From the NCBI GenBank assembly GCA_951813395.1, contig OX638356.1, forward strand, positions 62,001 to 126,000: a stretch of DNA of 64,000 nucleotides. Reading direction: 5' to 3'. The notes beneath the pieces were generated by a model. The model worked only from the letters and a program-made list of their open reading frames with translations. It made no database searches and had not been told where the DNA came from. This document shows positions 9,886 to 18,289 of this stretch, in pieces. Each line of letters opens with the position of its first letter. Within the stretch, counting starts at the first letter, position 1. The position numbers were made by a program, and so were the translations under genes. Source of the DNA: Longimicrobiales bacterium. Its GTDB lineage: Bacteria; Gemmatimonadota; Gemmatimonadetes; Longimicrobiales; Gaopeijiaceae.

Positions 9886-10935
9886 CTAGGAGCTGGCCTC
9901 CACCCCCACCTCCGCCCCCTCTCCGCTACCCAGCGTTAGCGTCGCCGGCGGCTCGACCTCGCGGCGCACGTACCCCAGGCCGATCACCTGGCCGAAGCGC
10001 GGCGAATCCGCGACCGAGGTCACGCGGCCCCGTACTTTCGTGCCGGCGGCGTCGAAGAGCTCGGCACCCGGCCGGGCGGGCGACGACCCGAAGCGGAGCG
10101 CGCGCAGGTGCCAGTTCACCCTCCCGCGATGCCGGATCCGCACGATCACCTCCTGCCCGGTGTAGCAGCCCTTGTCGTGGTCGAAGGCAACATCGACGAG
10201 CCCCGCCTCGACGGGGATCGTGCCGTCGTCCATGTCGGTGCCGAACCGCGGAAAGCCGGCCTCTACGCGCAGCGTGTGCCAGACGCCCGACCCGACCGGA
10301 ACCGCGCCGTGCTCTCGAAGCCGCTCCCACGCGCCGGACAGGGCGTCGGCCCCGACCCACACGTCCCAGGACGGCACCTGGCGCACGCCGCGCGCGACCA
10401 GCGCCCCGCCGGCGAGCGGCCCACCGCCCAGCAGGGCAAACCCGCTCTCCGGCGCAGCCCCAAACGCCGCCGCGACGGTCTCGCCCGCGTCAGGGCCGAC
10501 CAATGTGACCAGGCGCGTCGAGTCGCCGAGGTCTTCGAATCGTGCAAGCCTCGGGGGGAGAAAACGCCTGAAGTGCGCCTGGACGGCCTCGTGCGCGGTC
10601 TCCGCGATGCTCAGCCCCAACCCTTCCTCCTGACCAGCGCCCAGCCAGAGGGTCACGACGTCGGTGACCAGGCGTCCCCTGGCCGTGAGGATGGTGCCGT
10701 AGACGCCGTCGCCGCGACCCTCCACCGGCGGGTCCGGCATCCGGCTCGTCACGATTCCGTCGAGCATCTGCACCGGAGCGCGGCCGTGCACCCTGAGGAG
10801 CCGGCGGTCGTCGCGGGCCACGACGCCGCACTCCTCCACCGCGGCCCGGTACTCGCCCGCCGGATCGCCGTAGTGGCGCCGCGCGCCCGGTGTCCCGCGA
10901 GGCCGCTGCCTAGCGCGCGCTGCCGGGCTTTCCAC
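9886..10935 (-). CDS. ygfZ: YgfZ/GcvT-family folate-binding protein
   Basis: A 349-residue protein of the tetrahydrofolate-binding YgfZ group, which supports repair or assembly of iron-sulfur enzymes. The diagnostic motif KGCYTGQEVIVRIRHRG is present around residues 255-270, with the conserved Cys. The N-terminal GcvT-like fold includes VHGRAPVQMLDGIVTSR and GVYGTILTARGRLVTDV. A C-terminal beta-barrel region ends near VTSVADSPRFGQVIGLGYVR. Its start overlaps the end of the SirB1-like gene upstream by 26 bases, so the two are likely one operon. The first 25 residues are low-complexity Arg/Pro and the true start may be internal. Confidence 0.85.
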   Translation of the reverse strand: MESPAARARQRPRGTPGARRHYGDPAGEYRAAVEECGVVARDDRRLLRVHGRAPVQMLDGIVTSRMPDPPVEGRGDGVYGTILTARGRLVTDVVTLWLGAGQEEGLGLSIAETAHEAVQAHFRRFLPPRLARFEDLGDSTRLVTLVGPDAGETVAAAFGAAPESGFALLGGGPLAGGALVARGVRQVPSWDVWVGADALSGAWERLREHGAVPVGSGVWHTLRVEAGFPRFGTDMDDGTIPVEAGLVDVAFDHDKGCYTGQEVIVRIRHRGRVNWHLRALRFGSSPARPGAELFDAAGTKVRGRVTSVADSPRFGQVIGLGYVRREVEPPATLTLGSGEGAEVGVEASS

Positions 10936-11758
10936 CCGCCTTCAGCTCCCGGACCAGGGCCTCCACGCGTTCCACGTCGCCCGCCGCGGGCGCGAAGGCC
11001 AGATACGTCTCCAGCTGGGTCACCGCCTCGTCCGCGCGGCCCAGACGCGCGAGCAGAAAGCCGCGGTCCCGGATCTGCTCGCGGGCGGTCGGCCGGACGA
11101 CCAGAATGCGCTCGACGGCGGCCAGGGCCCGTTCATGGTCGCCGGTGCGATGGTGGATCCCCTTCAGGTTGAGCAGCAGACGGACGATCATGTCTTGCTT
11201 GGACGCGGTCTTCAGGAAGCGATCCTTGAGCTGGGCCGGGCGGCCCAGCTGTTGGTGGAGCATCCGCCGCAACTCCCTGCGCGAGCGGTCCACGCCGCCG
11301 TGGAAGGGGTCGATCACGAACGAGACCGCCTCGCCGCGAAACCGGACCAGAAAGTGGCCGGGGAAGTTCACGCCCTCGAGCGCCAGGTCCAGCCGCCATC
11401 CCACCTCCAGCAACACGATCCCGAGCGTCAGCGGAATGCCCAGGCCGCGGTCCAGCACGTCGTTGAGGTAGGAGTTGCGCGCGTCGTGGTAATGGTCGCG
11501 GTTGCCGCGCAGCTTCCGCACGGCGAAGAGGTGCCTCACCACCTCCGCGAGCACCAGCGCCGGGGCGCTCTCGCTGCCCAGGCGGTCGCGGGCCTCTTCG
11601 GCAAGGATGTCAAGCCGCACCAGGTATCGGTCGATGGGCAGCTGGCGGTACTCCTCCCGGGCCACCAGCAGCGCCGCGCGCGCGAGGTTCATGTCCTCCT
11701 CGGAACGGTCCACCTCGCGGGCGAACTCGTGACGCGACGACCAGGCGGGTGCGCTCAT
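10910..11758 (-). CDS. SirB1-like transglutaminase-fold protein with TPR repeats
   Basis: A 282-residue cytosolic protein. ATG at 11758 (MSAPAWSSRHEF) is preferred; the longer frame from 11866 adds only low-complexity sequence. The N-terminal part (LARAALLVAREEYRQLPIDR, YLNDVLDRGLGIPLTLGIV, GVNFPGHFLVRF, DPFHGG) is the SirB1/transglutaminase-like core family. Residues 195-275 are two TPR-like repeats (LLNLKGIHHRTGDHERALAA). The biochemical role of the family is not established. It shares an operon with the YgfZ gene and is divergent from selD. Confidence 0.82.
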   Translation of the reverse strand: MSAPAWSSRHEFAREVDRSEEDMNLARAALLVAREEYRQLPIDRYLVRLDILAEEARDRLGSESAPALVLAEVVRHLFAVRKLRGNRDHYHDARNSYLNDVLDRGLGIPLTLGIVLLEVGWRLDLALEGVNFPGHFLVRFRGEAVSFVIDPFHGGVDRSRRELRRMLHQQLGRPAQLKDRFLKTASKQDMIVRLLLNLKGIHHRTGDHERALAAVERILVVRPTAREQIRDRGFLLARLGRADEAVTQLETYLAFAPAAGDVERVEALVRELKAGGKPGSAR

Positions 11759-11917
11759 CGCGGCCCCCCGACGCTCCGGCTCCCAGGTCTCACGGTTCGT
11801 TCCTCGCCTCTGTCGTCGTTCCCTCGCGGCCATCGCGGCCGGAGGGGCACACGGCACCATCTCCATATGCTACACAATCTACACTCGGCAGCGCCGGGGC
11901 GGTGTTACTTTTTCGGC

Positions 11918-12979
11918 ATGTCCACCGACACACAGGACCAGAGACCCCGGATCAGGCTGAGCACGCTGTCGCACGGCGCCGGCTGAGCGTGCAAGCTCGG
12001 CCAGGCCGAGCTGGCGCAGGTGCTGCGTCATCTTTTGCCGGCCGCCGATCCCCGGGTGCTCGTCGACGCGTCAACCGGGGACGACGCCGCCGTGTACCGG
12101 ATCGCCGACGACCGGGCGCTCGTCGTCACGCTGGATTTCTTCACGCCCATCGTCGACGACCCCTATGATTTCGGCCGCATCGCCGCGGCCAACGCGCTCT
12201 CGGACGTCTACGCGATGGGCGGTCGGCCGCTCTTCGCGCTCAACCTGCTCTCGTTCCCGCGCGACCTGCTGGGCGAGGGCCTCGCGGGAGAGATCATCCG
12301 TGGCGGGGTGGACAAGGCCCGGGAAGCGGGGATTCCGGTGCTGGGCGGGCACTCGATCGACGATGCCGAGCCCAAGTACGGGATGGTCGCCGTCGGAGAG
12401 ATCGACCCCGGCGCGATGCTGGCCAACGACGGCGCGCGCGCCGGAGACGACCTCGTGCTCACGAAGCCGCTGGGAACGGGCATCGTGGCGACCGCGGTCA
12501 AGGCGGGGAAGTGTCCCCCGGCACTCCTCGGGACCGCGGTCGAGTCGATGGCGCGATTGAACCGGGACGCCGCTGCCGCCGCGGTCGCCGCCCGGGCCCA
12601 CGCCGCAACCGACGTGACCGGCTACGGCCTCACCGGCCACGTGGGCGTCATGGCGCGTGCGTCGGGGGTCTCGGCGCGCATTGAAGCCGCGCGCGTGCCG
12701 ATGCTCGACGGGGCCGCCGACCTGGTCGAGGCCGGGCACGTGCCCGGCGGCACCCGCCGCAACCTCGCCGACGCCGAGCCCTTCGTCTCGTACCAAGGCG
12801 AGGTCGGCGAGACGACCCGGCTGCTCCTGGCCGACGCCCAGACCTCGGGCGGTCTGCTGATCGCCAGCGCGCCGGAGCGAACGGAAGGGTTGCTGGAGGA
12901 ACTGCGGGCCGGTGGCGAAATCGCGGCCGTGATCGGCAAGATGACCGGGGGGCCCGGCGGCGACATCCGGATCCGCTGA
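11918..12979 (+). CDS. selD: Selenide, water dikinase SelD, selenocysteine-containing
   Basis: Makes selenophosphate from selenide and ATP for Sec-tRNA and selenouridine synthesis. ATG at 11918 opens a frame meeting TGA at 11984-11986 (residue 23), then continues without interruption to 12979 for 353 residues. The context is LSTLSHGAG-TGA-ACKLGQ, which matches the family active-site loop HGAGCGCK; the TGA falls exactly at the catalytic Cys (Cys17 of E. coli SelD). The downstream part shows DDAAVYR, VTLDFFTPIVDDPYDFGRIA, VLGGHSIDDAEPKYG, TDVTGYGLTGH and QTSGGLLI. A perfect hairpin follows the TGA (see next entry). So SelD is itself a selenoprotein and the organism should decode UGA as Sec. Reading only the part after TGA would lose the active site. 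Its stop abuts the lon stop directly. Confidence 0.93.
11984..12014 (+). promoter_or_regulatory. UGA Sec codon with SECIS-like hairpin
   Basis: TGA at 11984-11986 is followed after 7 bases by AGCTCGGCC-A-GGCCGAGCT (11994-12012), a perfect 9-bp inverted repeat. Allowing a realistic loop, 7-8 pairs form with a CCAGG or CAG loop whose G lies 17-19 bases after the TGA. Bacterial SECIS elements are hairpins inside the coding region just after UGA with an exposed G in the loop, so position and shape fit. SelB binding is inferred. Confidence 0.75.
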
Positions 12980-15493
12980 CTACGCCTGGTGGATCGGCGC
13001 TCCCGTCTCCTCCTGTCCGACCGGCGCGATCGCCGCTGCCACGTTGGGCTTCCTGGGCACGCGCATCGCGAGCTCGACCACCCGGTCGAGATCCTCGACC
13101 AGGTGCACGGTCAGCTCGTTGCGGACCGCGTCGGGCAGATCCTCCAGGTGCCCCTCGTTTTCGTTCGGAATGATGATCTCCTGAATCCCCGCGCGCACCG
13201 CCCCCAGCACCTTCTCCTTCACCCCGCCGATCGGCAGGACTCGTCCGGTCAGCGTCAGTTCGCCGGTCATCGCCAGGTCGGCGCGCACCTGCCGTCCGGA
13301 AACGGCCGATATGAGGGCGGTGGCCATCGTGATCCCCGCAGACGGCCCGTCCTTGGGAACGGCTCCCGCGGGAACGTGGATGTGGATTTCGCGCTTGTCG
13401 AGCGCGTGCTCGTCGATATTGAGCTCCGCGTAGTTGCTCTTGGCGTACGATAGCGCGGCCCGCGCGGACTCCTTCATGACGTCCCCCAGCTGGCCGGTGA
13501 GCACCAGGCTGCCTTCGCCCGGCATCACGCTGGCCTCGACGAACATGATGTCGCCGCCCATCGGGGTGTAGAACATGCCCGTCGCGACACCCACCGTGTC
13601 GTGCGCCGCCCGCCGTTCCGGATGGACCCGGGGACGGCCCAGGAGCTCCTCTGCGATCGCGGGGGTGATCTCCATGCCCTCGCTTTCGGCGGCGGCGATC
13701 TTCCGCGCCACCTTGCGGGCGAGCTTGCCCAACTCGCGCTCCAGCTGCCGCACGCCCGCCTCGCGGGTGTACTTCTGAATGACGGTCAGAATCGATTTCC
13801 GCTCGACCGCGAGTTCGTCCTCGCGCAGCCCCGACTCGCGCAGCTGGCGGGGCAGCAGGTAGCGGAGCGCGATCTCCGACTTCTCCGACTCGGTGTACCC
13901 CCGGAACTCGACGGTCTCCATCCGGTCGAGCAAGGGCGCCGGGATCCGGTCCTCGTAGTTGGCCGTCGCGATGAAGAGCACCTCGGAAAGGTCGAACGGG
14001 ACGCCCAGGTAGTGGTCGATGAACGTCGAGTTCTGCGCGGGGTCCAGGACCTCGAGCAGCGCCGCGCTCGGGTCGCCCTGGAACGACACGCCCAGCTTGT
14101 CGACCTCGTCGAGCAGGAAGACCGGGTTCTTGCTGCCGGCCTCCTTCATCCCCTGCACGATCCGCCCCGGCATTGCGCCCACGTAGGTGCGGCGATGCCC
14201 CCTGATGTCGGCCTCGTCGCGCGCTCCGCCGAGCGAAATGCGGACGTACTTGCGTCCCACGGAACGGGCGATCGAGCGGGCGATGCTCGTCTTGCCCACG
14301 CCCGGCGGTCCCACGAACAGCAGGATCGGCCCCTTGCCTCCGTTGATCAGGGGGTCGGGGAGGGTGAGGTCGGCTTCACCCGCATCGGCCGAGTCGTCCT
14401 CGGCCGGCTCGTCGGCGGCCGCAGCGTCCAGCGCTTCCTCTTCGTCCTCTTCGTCTTCCAGGCGGTCCTGCTGCAGCTTGCGCACCGCGAGGAACTCGAG
14501 GACCCGGTCCTTTACGTCCTCGAGCCCGTAGTGGTCCTCGTCGAGGATTTCCTCGGCGCGGTGCAGGTCGATCTTGTCGTCGGTCCGGTCGCTCCACGGC
14601 AACTCGGTAATCCATTCGAGGTACGTCCGAATCACCTGGTACTCGGCCGCCTGTGGGGACGTGCGATCGAGCCGCCGCAGCTCGCGCTCGACCTCGTTCC
14701 GAGCGACCTCGCTCAGCTCTAGCTTCGCGATCCGGTCGCGCAGTTCCTCGACGTCGTCGCGGTCCCCCTCTTCGCCCAGTTCCTTGCGGATCTGCTTCAT
14801 CTGTTCCCGCAGAAGCATCTCGCGCTGCCGCTCGCCGAGCTCCTCCTGGACCTTGGCCTGGATATCCTCCTGCGCGTCGATCCGGACCAGTTCCCGCTCG
14901 ACGGCCACCAGTGCCGCCCTCATCCGGTCCTCGTCGCCCAGCGTCTCCAGCAGTTCCTGCTTCTCGTCGGTGGGAAGGTCCAGGTAGAACGCCACCAGGT
15001 CCGCGAACGACCCGGGGTCGTCGACGCCCTGGATCAGCTGGTTCAGCGCCTCGGCCGAGACGCCCCGGCGCGTGCCCAGTTCGGCGGCACGCTCGCGCAA
15101 CTCGTTGTCCAGCGCCTTGACGCCGGGATCGGCCGGATCGGGTATCTCGTGCCGCTCCATGGGAACCAGCGTGGCGCGGAGCATCGCTTCGCCGTCGTCC
15201 ACGTAGGCGACCGCGCGGGCGCGCGACTCTCCCTGGACGAGGAGCTGAATGCCGCCCCTGACACGGTGGGTCTGGATGATCCTGACAACGGTCCCGACCG
15301 CGTAGAGAATCTGCGGATCCGGATCGTCCTGGTTTTCGTTCTGCGCCACCGCGAAGAGGCGGCGGTCACCTTCCAGCGCCTCCTGCACGGCCTCGACCGT
15401 GCCGGGGCGACCGGCGGATATCGGTACCGCGACACCCGGATACACGACTGTGTCGCGCAGGGGCATGACGGGCAGTGTGAACCTTCGGCTCAT
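12980..15493 (-). CDS. lon: ATP-dependent Lon protease
   Basis: An 837-residue LonA protease that degrades damaged and regulatory proteins in the cytoplasm. The order is the standard one: N-terminal substrate domain (LPVMPLRDTVVYPGVAVPI), a coiled-coil middle, AAA+ module with Walker A GPPGVGKTS and Walker B VFLLDEVDKL, then the serine-lysine protease domain with Ser718 in KDGPSAG and Lys761 in GGVKEKV, spaced 43 residues apart as in E. coli. An acidic insert (LEDEEDEEEALDAAAADEPA and on) of about 40 residues precedes the Walker A motif. That insert is longer than in E. coli Lon. It is transcribed from the region carrying three phased palindromes (15592-15667). Confidence 0.97.
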   Translation of the reverse strand: MSRRFTLPVMPLRDTVVYPGVAVPISAGRPGTVEAVQEALEGDRRLFAVAQNENQDDPDPQILYAVGTVVRIIQTHRVRGGIQLLVQGESRARAVAYVDDGEAMLRATLVPMERHEIPDPADPGVKALDNELRERAAELGTRRGVSAEALNQLIQGVDDPGSFADLVAFYLDLPTDEKQELLETLGDEDRMRAALVAVERELVRIDAQEDIQAKVQEELGERQREMLLREQMKQIRKELGEEGDRDDVEELRDRIAKLELSEVARNEVERELRRLDRTSPQAAEYQVIRTYLEWITELPWSDRTDDKIDLHRAEEILDEDHYGLEDVKDRVLEFLAVRKLQQDRLEDEEDEEEALDAAAADEPAEDDSADAGEADLTLPDPLINGGKGPILLFVGPPGVGKTSIARSIARSVGRKYVRISLGGARDEADIRGHRRTYVGAMPGRIVQGMKEAGSKNPVFLLDEVDKLGVSFQGDPSAALLEVLDPAQNSTFIDHYLGVPFDLSEVLFIATANYEDRIPAPLLDRMETVEFRGYTESEKSEIALRYLLPRQLRESGLREDELAVERKSILTVIQKYTREAGVRQLERELGKLARKVARKIAAAESEGMEITPAIAEELLGRPRVHPERRAAHDTVGVATGMFYTPMGGDIMFVEASVMPGEGSLVLTGQLGDVMKESARAALSYAKSNYAELNIDEHALDKREIHIHVPAGAVPKDGPSAGITMATALISAVSGRQVRADLAMTGELTLTGRVLPIGGVKEKVLGAVRAGIQEIIIPNENEGHLEDLPDAVRNELTVHLVEDLDRVVELAMRVPRKPNVAAAIAPVGQEETGAPIHQA

Positions 15494-15591
15494 GTCTGTT
15501 CTTTCCTTGGCACAGGGAGATAATGGGCCTCATGCCAGAACCCTGCCAGAGTCTTACGACAGTCCCCGGCCTCCGGTTACCGTAACCTTAC

Positions 15592-15667
15592 TGCCGAAAT
15601 GGCAGGAATCGATCATCAATTCGGCCATTTTGGCAGGGAATCGCGGGTCGGTTCTGCCATTTTGGCG
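15592..15667. promoter_or_regulatory. Three phased TGCCATTTTGGCA-type operator sites
   Basis: In the divergent lon/ggt promoter region three 13-base sites occur: TGCCGAAATGGCA at 15592-15604 (inverted copy), GGCCATTTTGGCA at 15623-15635 and TGCCATTTTGGCG at 15655-15667. Their starts are 31 and 32 bases apart, about three helical turns, so a protein would see all three on the same face of the DNA. The sites sit about 100-170 bases upstream of lon and 87-160 upstream of ggt. They do not match CIRCE, HAIR or sigma-54 boxes. The regulator is unknown. Confidence 0.6.
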
Positions 15668-15753
15668 GCCAAGGCCGTAGCTTCATCCGGTCGCCGGCCC
15701 GGGCGACCCAGGACAGCCCTGATCCCCAGTCACCAGGACCAAGGACGAATGCA

Positions 15754-17403
15754 ATGCAGACCCGGCACATTCTTCTCGCGCTCGCCATCGTCGCGGGCGG
15801 ACCGATGAGCGCTCTCGCCCAGGAGGACATGGGGCGCCGATCCACGGTCTACGCGCCCCGCAACGCCGCGGCGACCAGCCAGCCGCTCGCCACCGCCGCC
15901 GCGCTCGAGATCATGCAGCAGGGCGGCAACGCGATCGATGGGGCGGTGGCCGCGGCCGCCGTGCTCAACGTCACCGAGCCGCACATGACCGGGATGGGCG
16001 GCGACGCGTTTTCGATCGTGTGGCTGGCCGAGACGGGCGAGCTGGTCGGGATCGACGCGAGCGGCAGGAGCGGCAGCGGCATGTCGGTCGAGGCGCTGCG
16101 CGCGCGGGGGCACGACCGCGTGCCGGGAAGCGGGGCGGAGGCCGTCACGGTGCCGGGCGCGGTGTCGGGCTGGAACGCCCTGGTCACCCGCTACGGGAAC
16201 CTCACGCTGGCCGAGGTCCTGCAGCCGGCGATCCGGATCGCGAGCGAGGGCTTTCCGGTGACCCCGGTGATCGCGCGGCAGTGGGCGGGCGCGACCGAGA
16301 AGCTGGCCCGCGACGAGGGGGCCCGCTCGACGTACCTGGTCGACGGCGAGAGGGCGCCGCGGGCGGGCGAGTGGCACACGAATCCGGATATTGCCCGTTC
16401 GTTTCAGAGGATCGCCGACGAGGGGCCCGGTGTCCTCTACGGCGGCTCTCTGGGACGTGAACTTGTAGACGGACTTGCGGAATTGGGCGGGTTCCTGACG
16501 CTGGAGGACCTCGCCGCGCATCAACCTCGCTGGGTCGAGCCGCTCAGCACCGACTTCCGCGGCTACACCGTCTGGGAGCTGCCCCCCGCGGGACAGGGGA
16601 TCGCCGCGCTGGAGATGCTGGAGCTCCTCGAACCCATGGACCTGGAGGGCATGGGGCACAACTCGGCCGACTACCTGCACCACCTCATCGAGGTGAAGAA
16701 GCTCGCCTTCGCCGACCTCCACCGGTACGTGTCGGATGCGGACCACATGGAGATCGACCCCGTGTCGCTCCTGAACCCGGGCTACATCGACGCACGCCGC
16801 GCCCTGATCGACCCCCGCGTCGCGGCCGACCGGGTGGGCCCGGGCCGCGCGGTCACCGACTCCGAGACGATCTACCTCACCGTCGCCGACGCCGATGGCA
16901 ACATGGTGTCGTTCATCAACTCGGTGTACTCGGGGTTCGGGTCGGGGGTCGTGATTCCCGGGACCGGATTCGCGCTGCAGAACCGCGGCGCGGGCTTCGT
17001 GATCGACGACGGCCACCCCAACCAGGTCGCGCCGCGCAAGCGCCCCTTTCACACGATCATCCCGGGTTTCGTCACAAGGGACGGCGAGCCGGTGATGGCG
17101 TTCGGGCTGATGGGCGGCTCGATGCAGCCGCAGGGGCACACGCAGCTGCTGCTCAACATGCTCGTCTTCGGGATGGACCCGCAGGAGGCCGTGGACGCGG
17201 CGCGGTTCCGTCACCTGTCGGGCACGCGGGTCGCCATCGAGCGGATCGGCGAAGAGGTCGCGGCGGACCTCGAGGCACGCGGGCATGAGCTCGCGGACTG
17301 GAGGCGGACCGACTTCGGCGGCGCGCAGGTGATCCTGAGGCTGGAAAAGGGATGGGCCGCGGCGTCGGAGCCCCGGAAGGACGGTCATGCCGCGGGCAAC
17401 TGA
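15754..17403 (+). CDS. ggt: Gamma-glutamyltransferase
   Basis: A 549-residue secreted Ntn hydrolase (signal peptide ending MSALAQ) that transfers or hydrolyses the gamma-glutamyl group of glutathione and related compounds. Family signatures include ALEIMQQGGNAIDGAVAAAA, VTEPHMTGMGGDAF, AVTVPGAVSGW and PPAGQGIAALEML. The autoprocessing site is in DSETIYLTVADADGNMVSF with the catalytic Thr at residue 372. The C-terminal small chain has GTGFALQNRGAGF, PFHTIIPGF and MGGSMQPQGHTQLLLNML. It overlaps the following Nudix gene by 17 bases. Confidence 0.94.
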   Translation: MQTRHILLALAIVAGGPMSALAQEDMGRRSTVYAPRNAAATSQPLATAAALEIMQQGGNAIDGAVAAAAVLNVTEPHMTGMGGDAFSIVWLAETGELVGIDASGRSGSGMSVEALRARGHDRVPGSGAEAVTVPGAVSGWNALVTRYGNLTLAEVLQPAIRIASEGFPVTPVIARQWAGATEKLARDEGARSTYLVDGERAPRAGEWHTNPDIARSFQRIADEGPGVLYGGSLGRELVDGLAELGGFLTLEDLAAHQPRWVEPLSTDFRGYTVWELPPAGQGIAALEMLELLEPMDLEGMGHNSADYLHHLIEVKKLAFADLHRYVSDADHMEIDPVSLLNPGYIDARRALIDPRVAADRVGPGRAVTDSETIYLTVADADGNMVSFINSVYSGFGSGVVIPGTGFALQNRGAGFVIDDGHPNQVAPRKRPFHTIIPGFVTRDGEPVMAFGLMGGSMQPQGHTQLLLNMLVFGMDPQEAVDAARFRHLSGTRVAIERIGEEVAADLEARGHELADWRRTDFGGAQVILRLEKGWAAASEPRKDGHAAGN

Positions 17404-18259
17404 CGGGGACGCGCGCGACGGGGACGGCCCCGCGCCCTACGACATCCCCGAGGAGCGGCTGCCGCCGGGCTTCATCGAGACGCTCGACAACGTGCAAGCG
17501 ACGCCCGCCGTGCCGCATCCGTCGGCGACGGTGGTGCTCATGCGTGAGGCCGACGACGGGGCCGAGGTGCTGCTGTTGCGGCGCAACCGCGCGACGGGGT
17601 TCGTGCCGGGCGCGTACGTGTTCCCGGGTGGGCGGGTGGACGCGGCCGACGGCGAGGACGCGCTCGCCGAGCGCTGGGACGGGCTGACGCGCGGGGCGGC
17701 GGCCGCGCGGCTGGGGATCGCGCCGGACGCGAATCCGCCCGCGATCGCCTACTACGGGGCCGCGCTGCGGGAAGCCGTCGAGGAGACGGGGCTGCTGGCC
17801 GGGGCGGTCGCCGGGAGGGGGCCGCCGCGTGACGACGTGTTGCGCGAGGCGAGGGAAGCCCTCATGGGGGGCGGAGCTTCCTTCGCCGCCGTGTTGGGCA
17901 GCCTCGGTGCGCGCCTGGATGGCGCCGCGGTCGAGTACATCGCCCACTGGGTCACCCCCTCCGTGGAACCCCGCCGCTACGACACCCGCTTCTTCGCGGC
18001 CAGGGTCCCGGCCGGGTCGAGGGCCGTCTACGACGAGCGCGAGATGACCGATGCGGTGTGGCTCACGCCCCACGCGGCGCTGGACCGGCACCGGCGCGGC
18101 CACCTCCCCATGATCTTCCCGACGATTCGCACGCTGGAGGACCTGTGCGACTTTGCGACCGTCGAGGAGTTGCTGGCGCACTACCGGGCCCGCGCGATCG
18201 AGCGCGTGCAGCCGACGATCGTGCGGACGGCTACCGGGGTGAGGCTGCGGGTGGAGTGA
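17387..18259 (+). CDS. Nudix hydrolase (NUDT19-like layout)
   Basis: A 290-residue protein of the Nudix superfamily, which hydrolyses nucleoside diphosphate-linked compounds. The Nudix box is split: YVFPGGRVD (residues 80-90) is separated by about 40 residues from ALREAVEETGLL. This insertion is typical of the NUDT19/CoA-diphosphatase-like branch. The conserved REAVEETG metal-binding helix is intact. The N-terminal strand is PAVPHPSATVVLMREADDGA, followed by LLLRRNRATGFVPGAYVFPG. It overlaps ggt by 17 bases and is probably co-transcribed. A CoA or acyl-CoA substrate is possible but not shown. Confidence 0.85.
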   Translation: MPRATDGDARDGDGPAPYDIPEERLPPGFIETLDNVQATPAVPHPSATVVLMREADDGAEVLLLRRNRATGFVPGAYVFPGGRVDAADGEDALAERWDGLTRGAAAARLGIAPDANPPAIAYYGAALREAVEETGLLAGAVAGRGPPRDDVLREAREALMGGGASFAAVLGSLGARLDGAAVEYIAHWVTPSVEPRRYDTRFFAARVPAGSRAVYDEREMTDAVWLTPHAALDRHRRGHLPMIFPTIRTLEDLCDFATVEELLAHYRARAIERVQPTIVRTATGVRLRVE

Positions 18260-18289
18260 CGGGTCGGCTATGGAACCGGAGGTCAGCCA

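Noticed and set aside
12020-12979. SelD starting at 12020 as a short Sec-free protein
   Set aside because: The family active-site loop lies upstream of the TGA in the same frame, so the TGA must be read as Sec.
15592-15640. Sigma-54 promoter before lon (TGGCA strings)
   Set aside because: No TTGC element at the required distance; the TGGCA strings are part of the palindromic sites.
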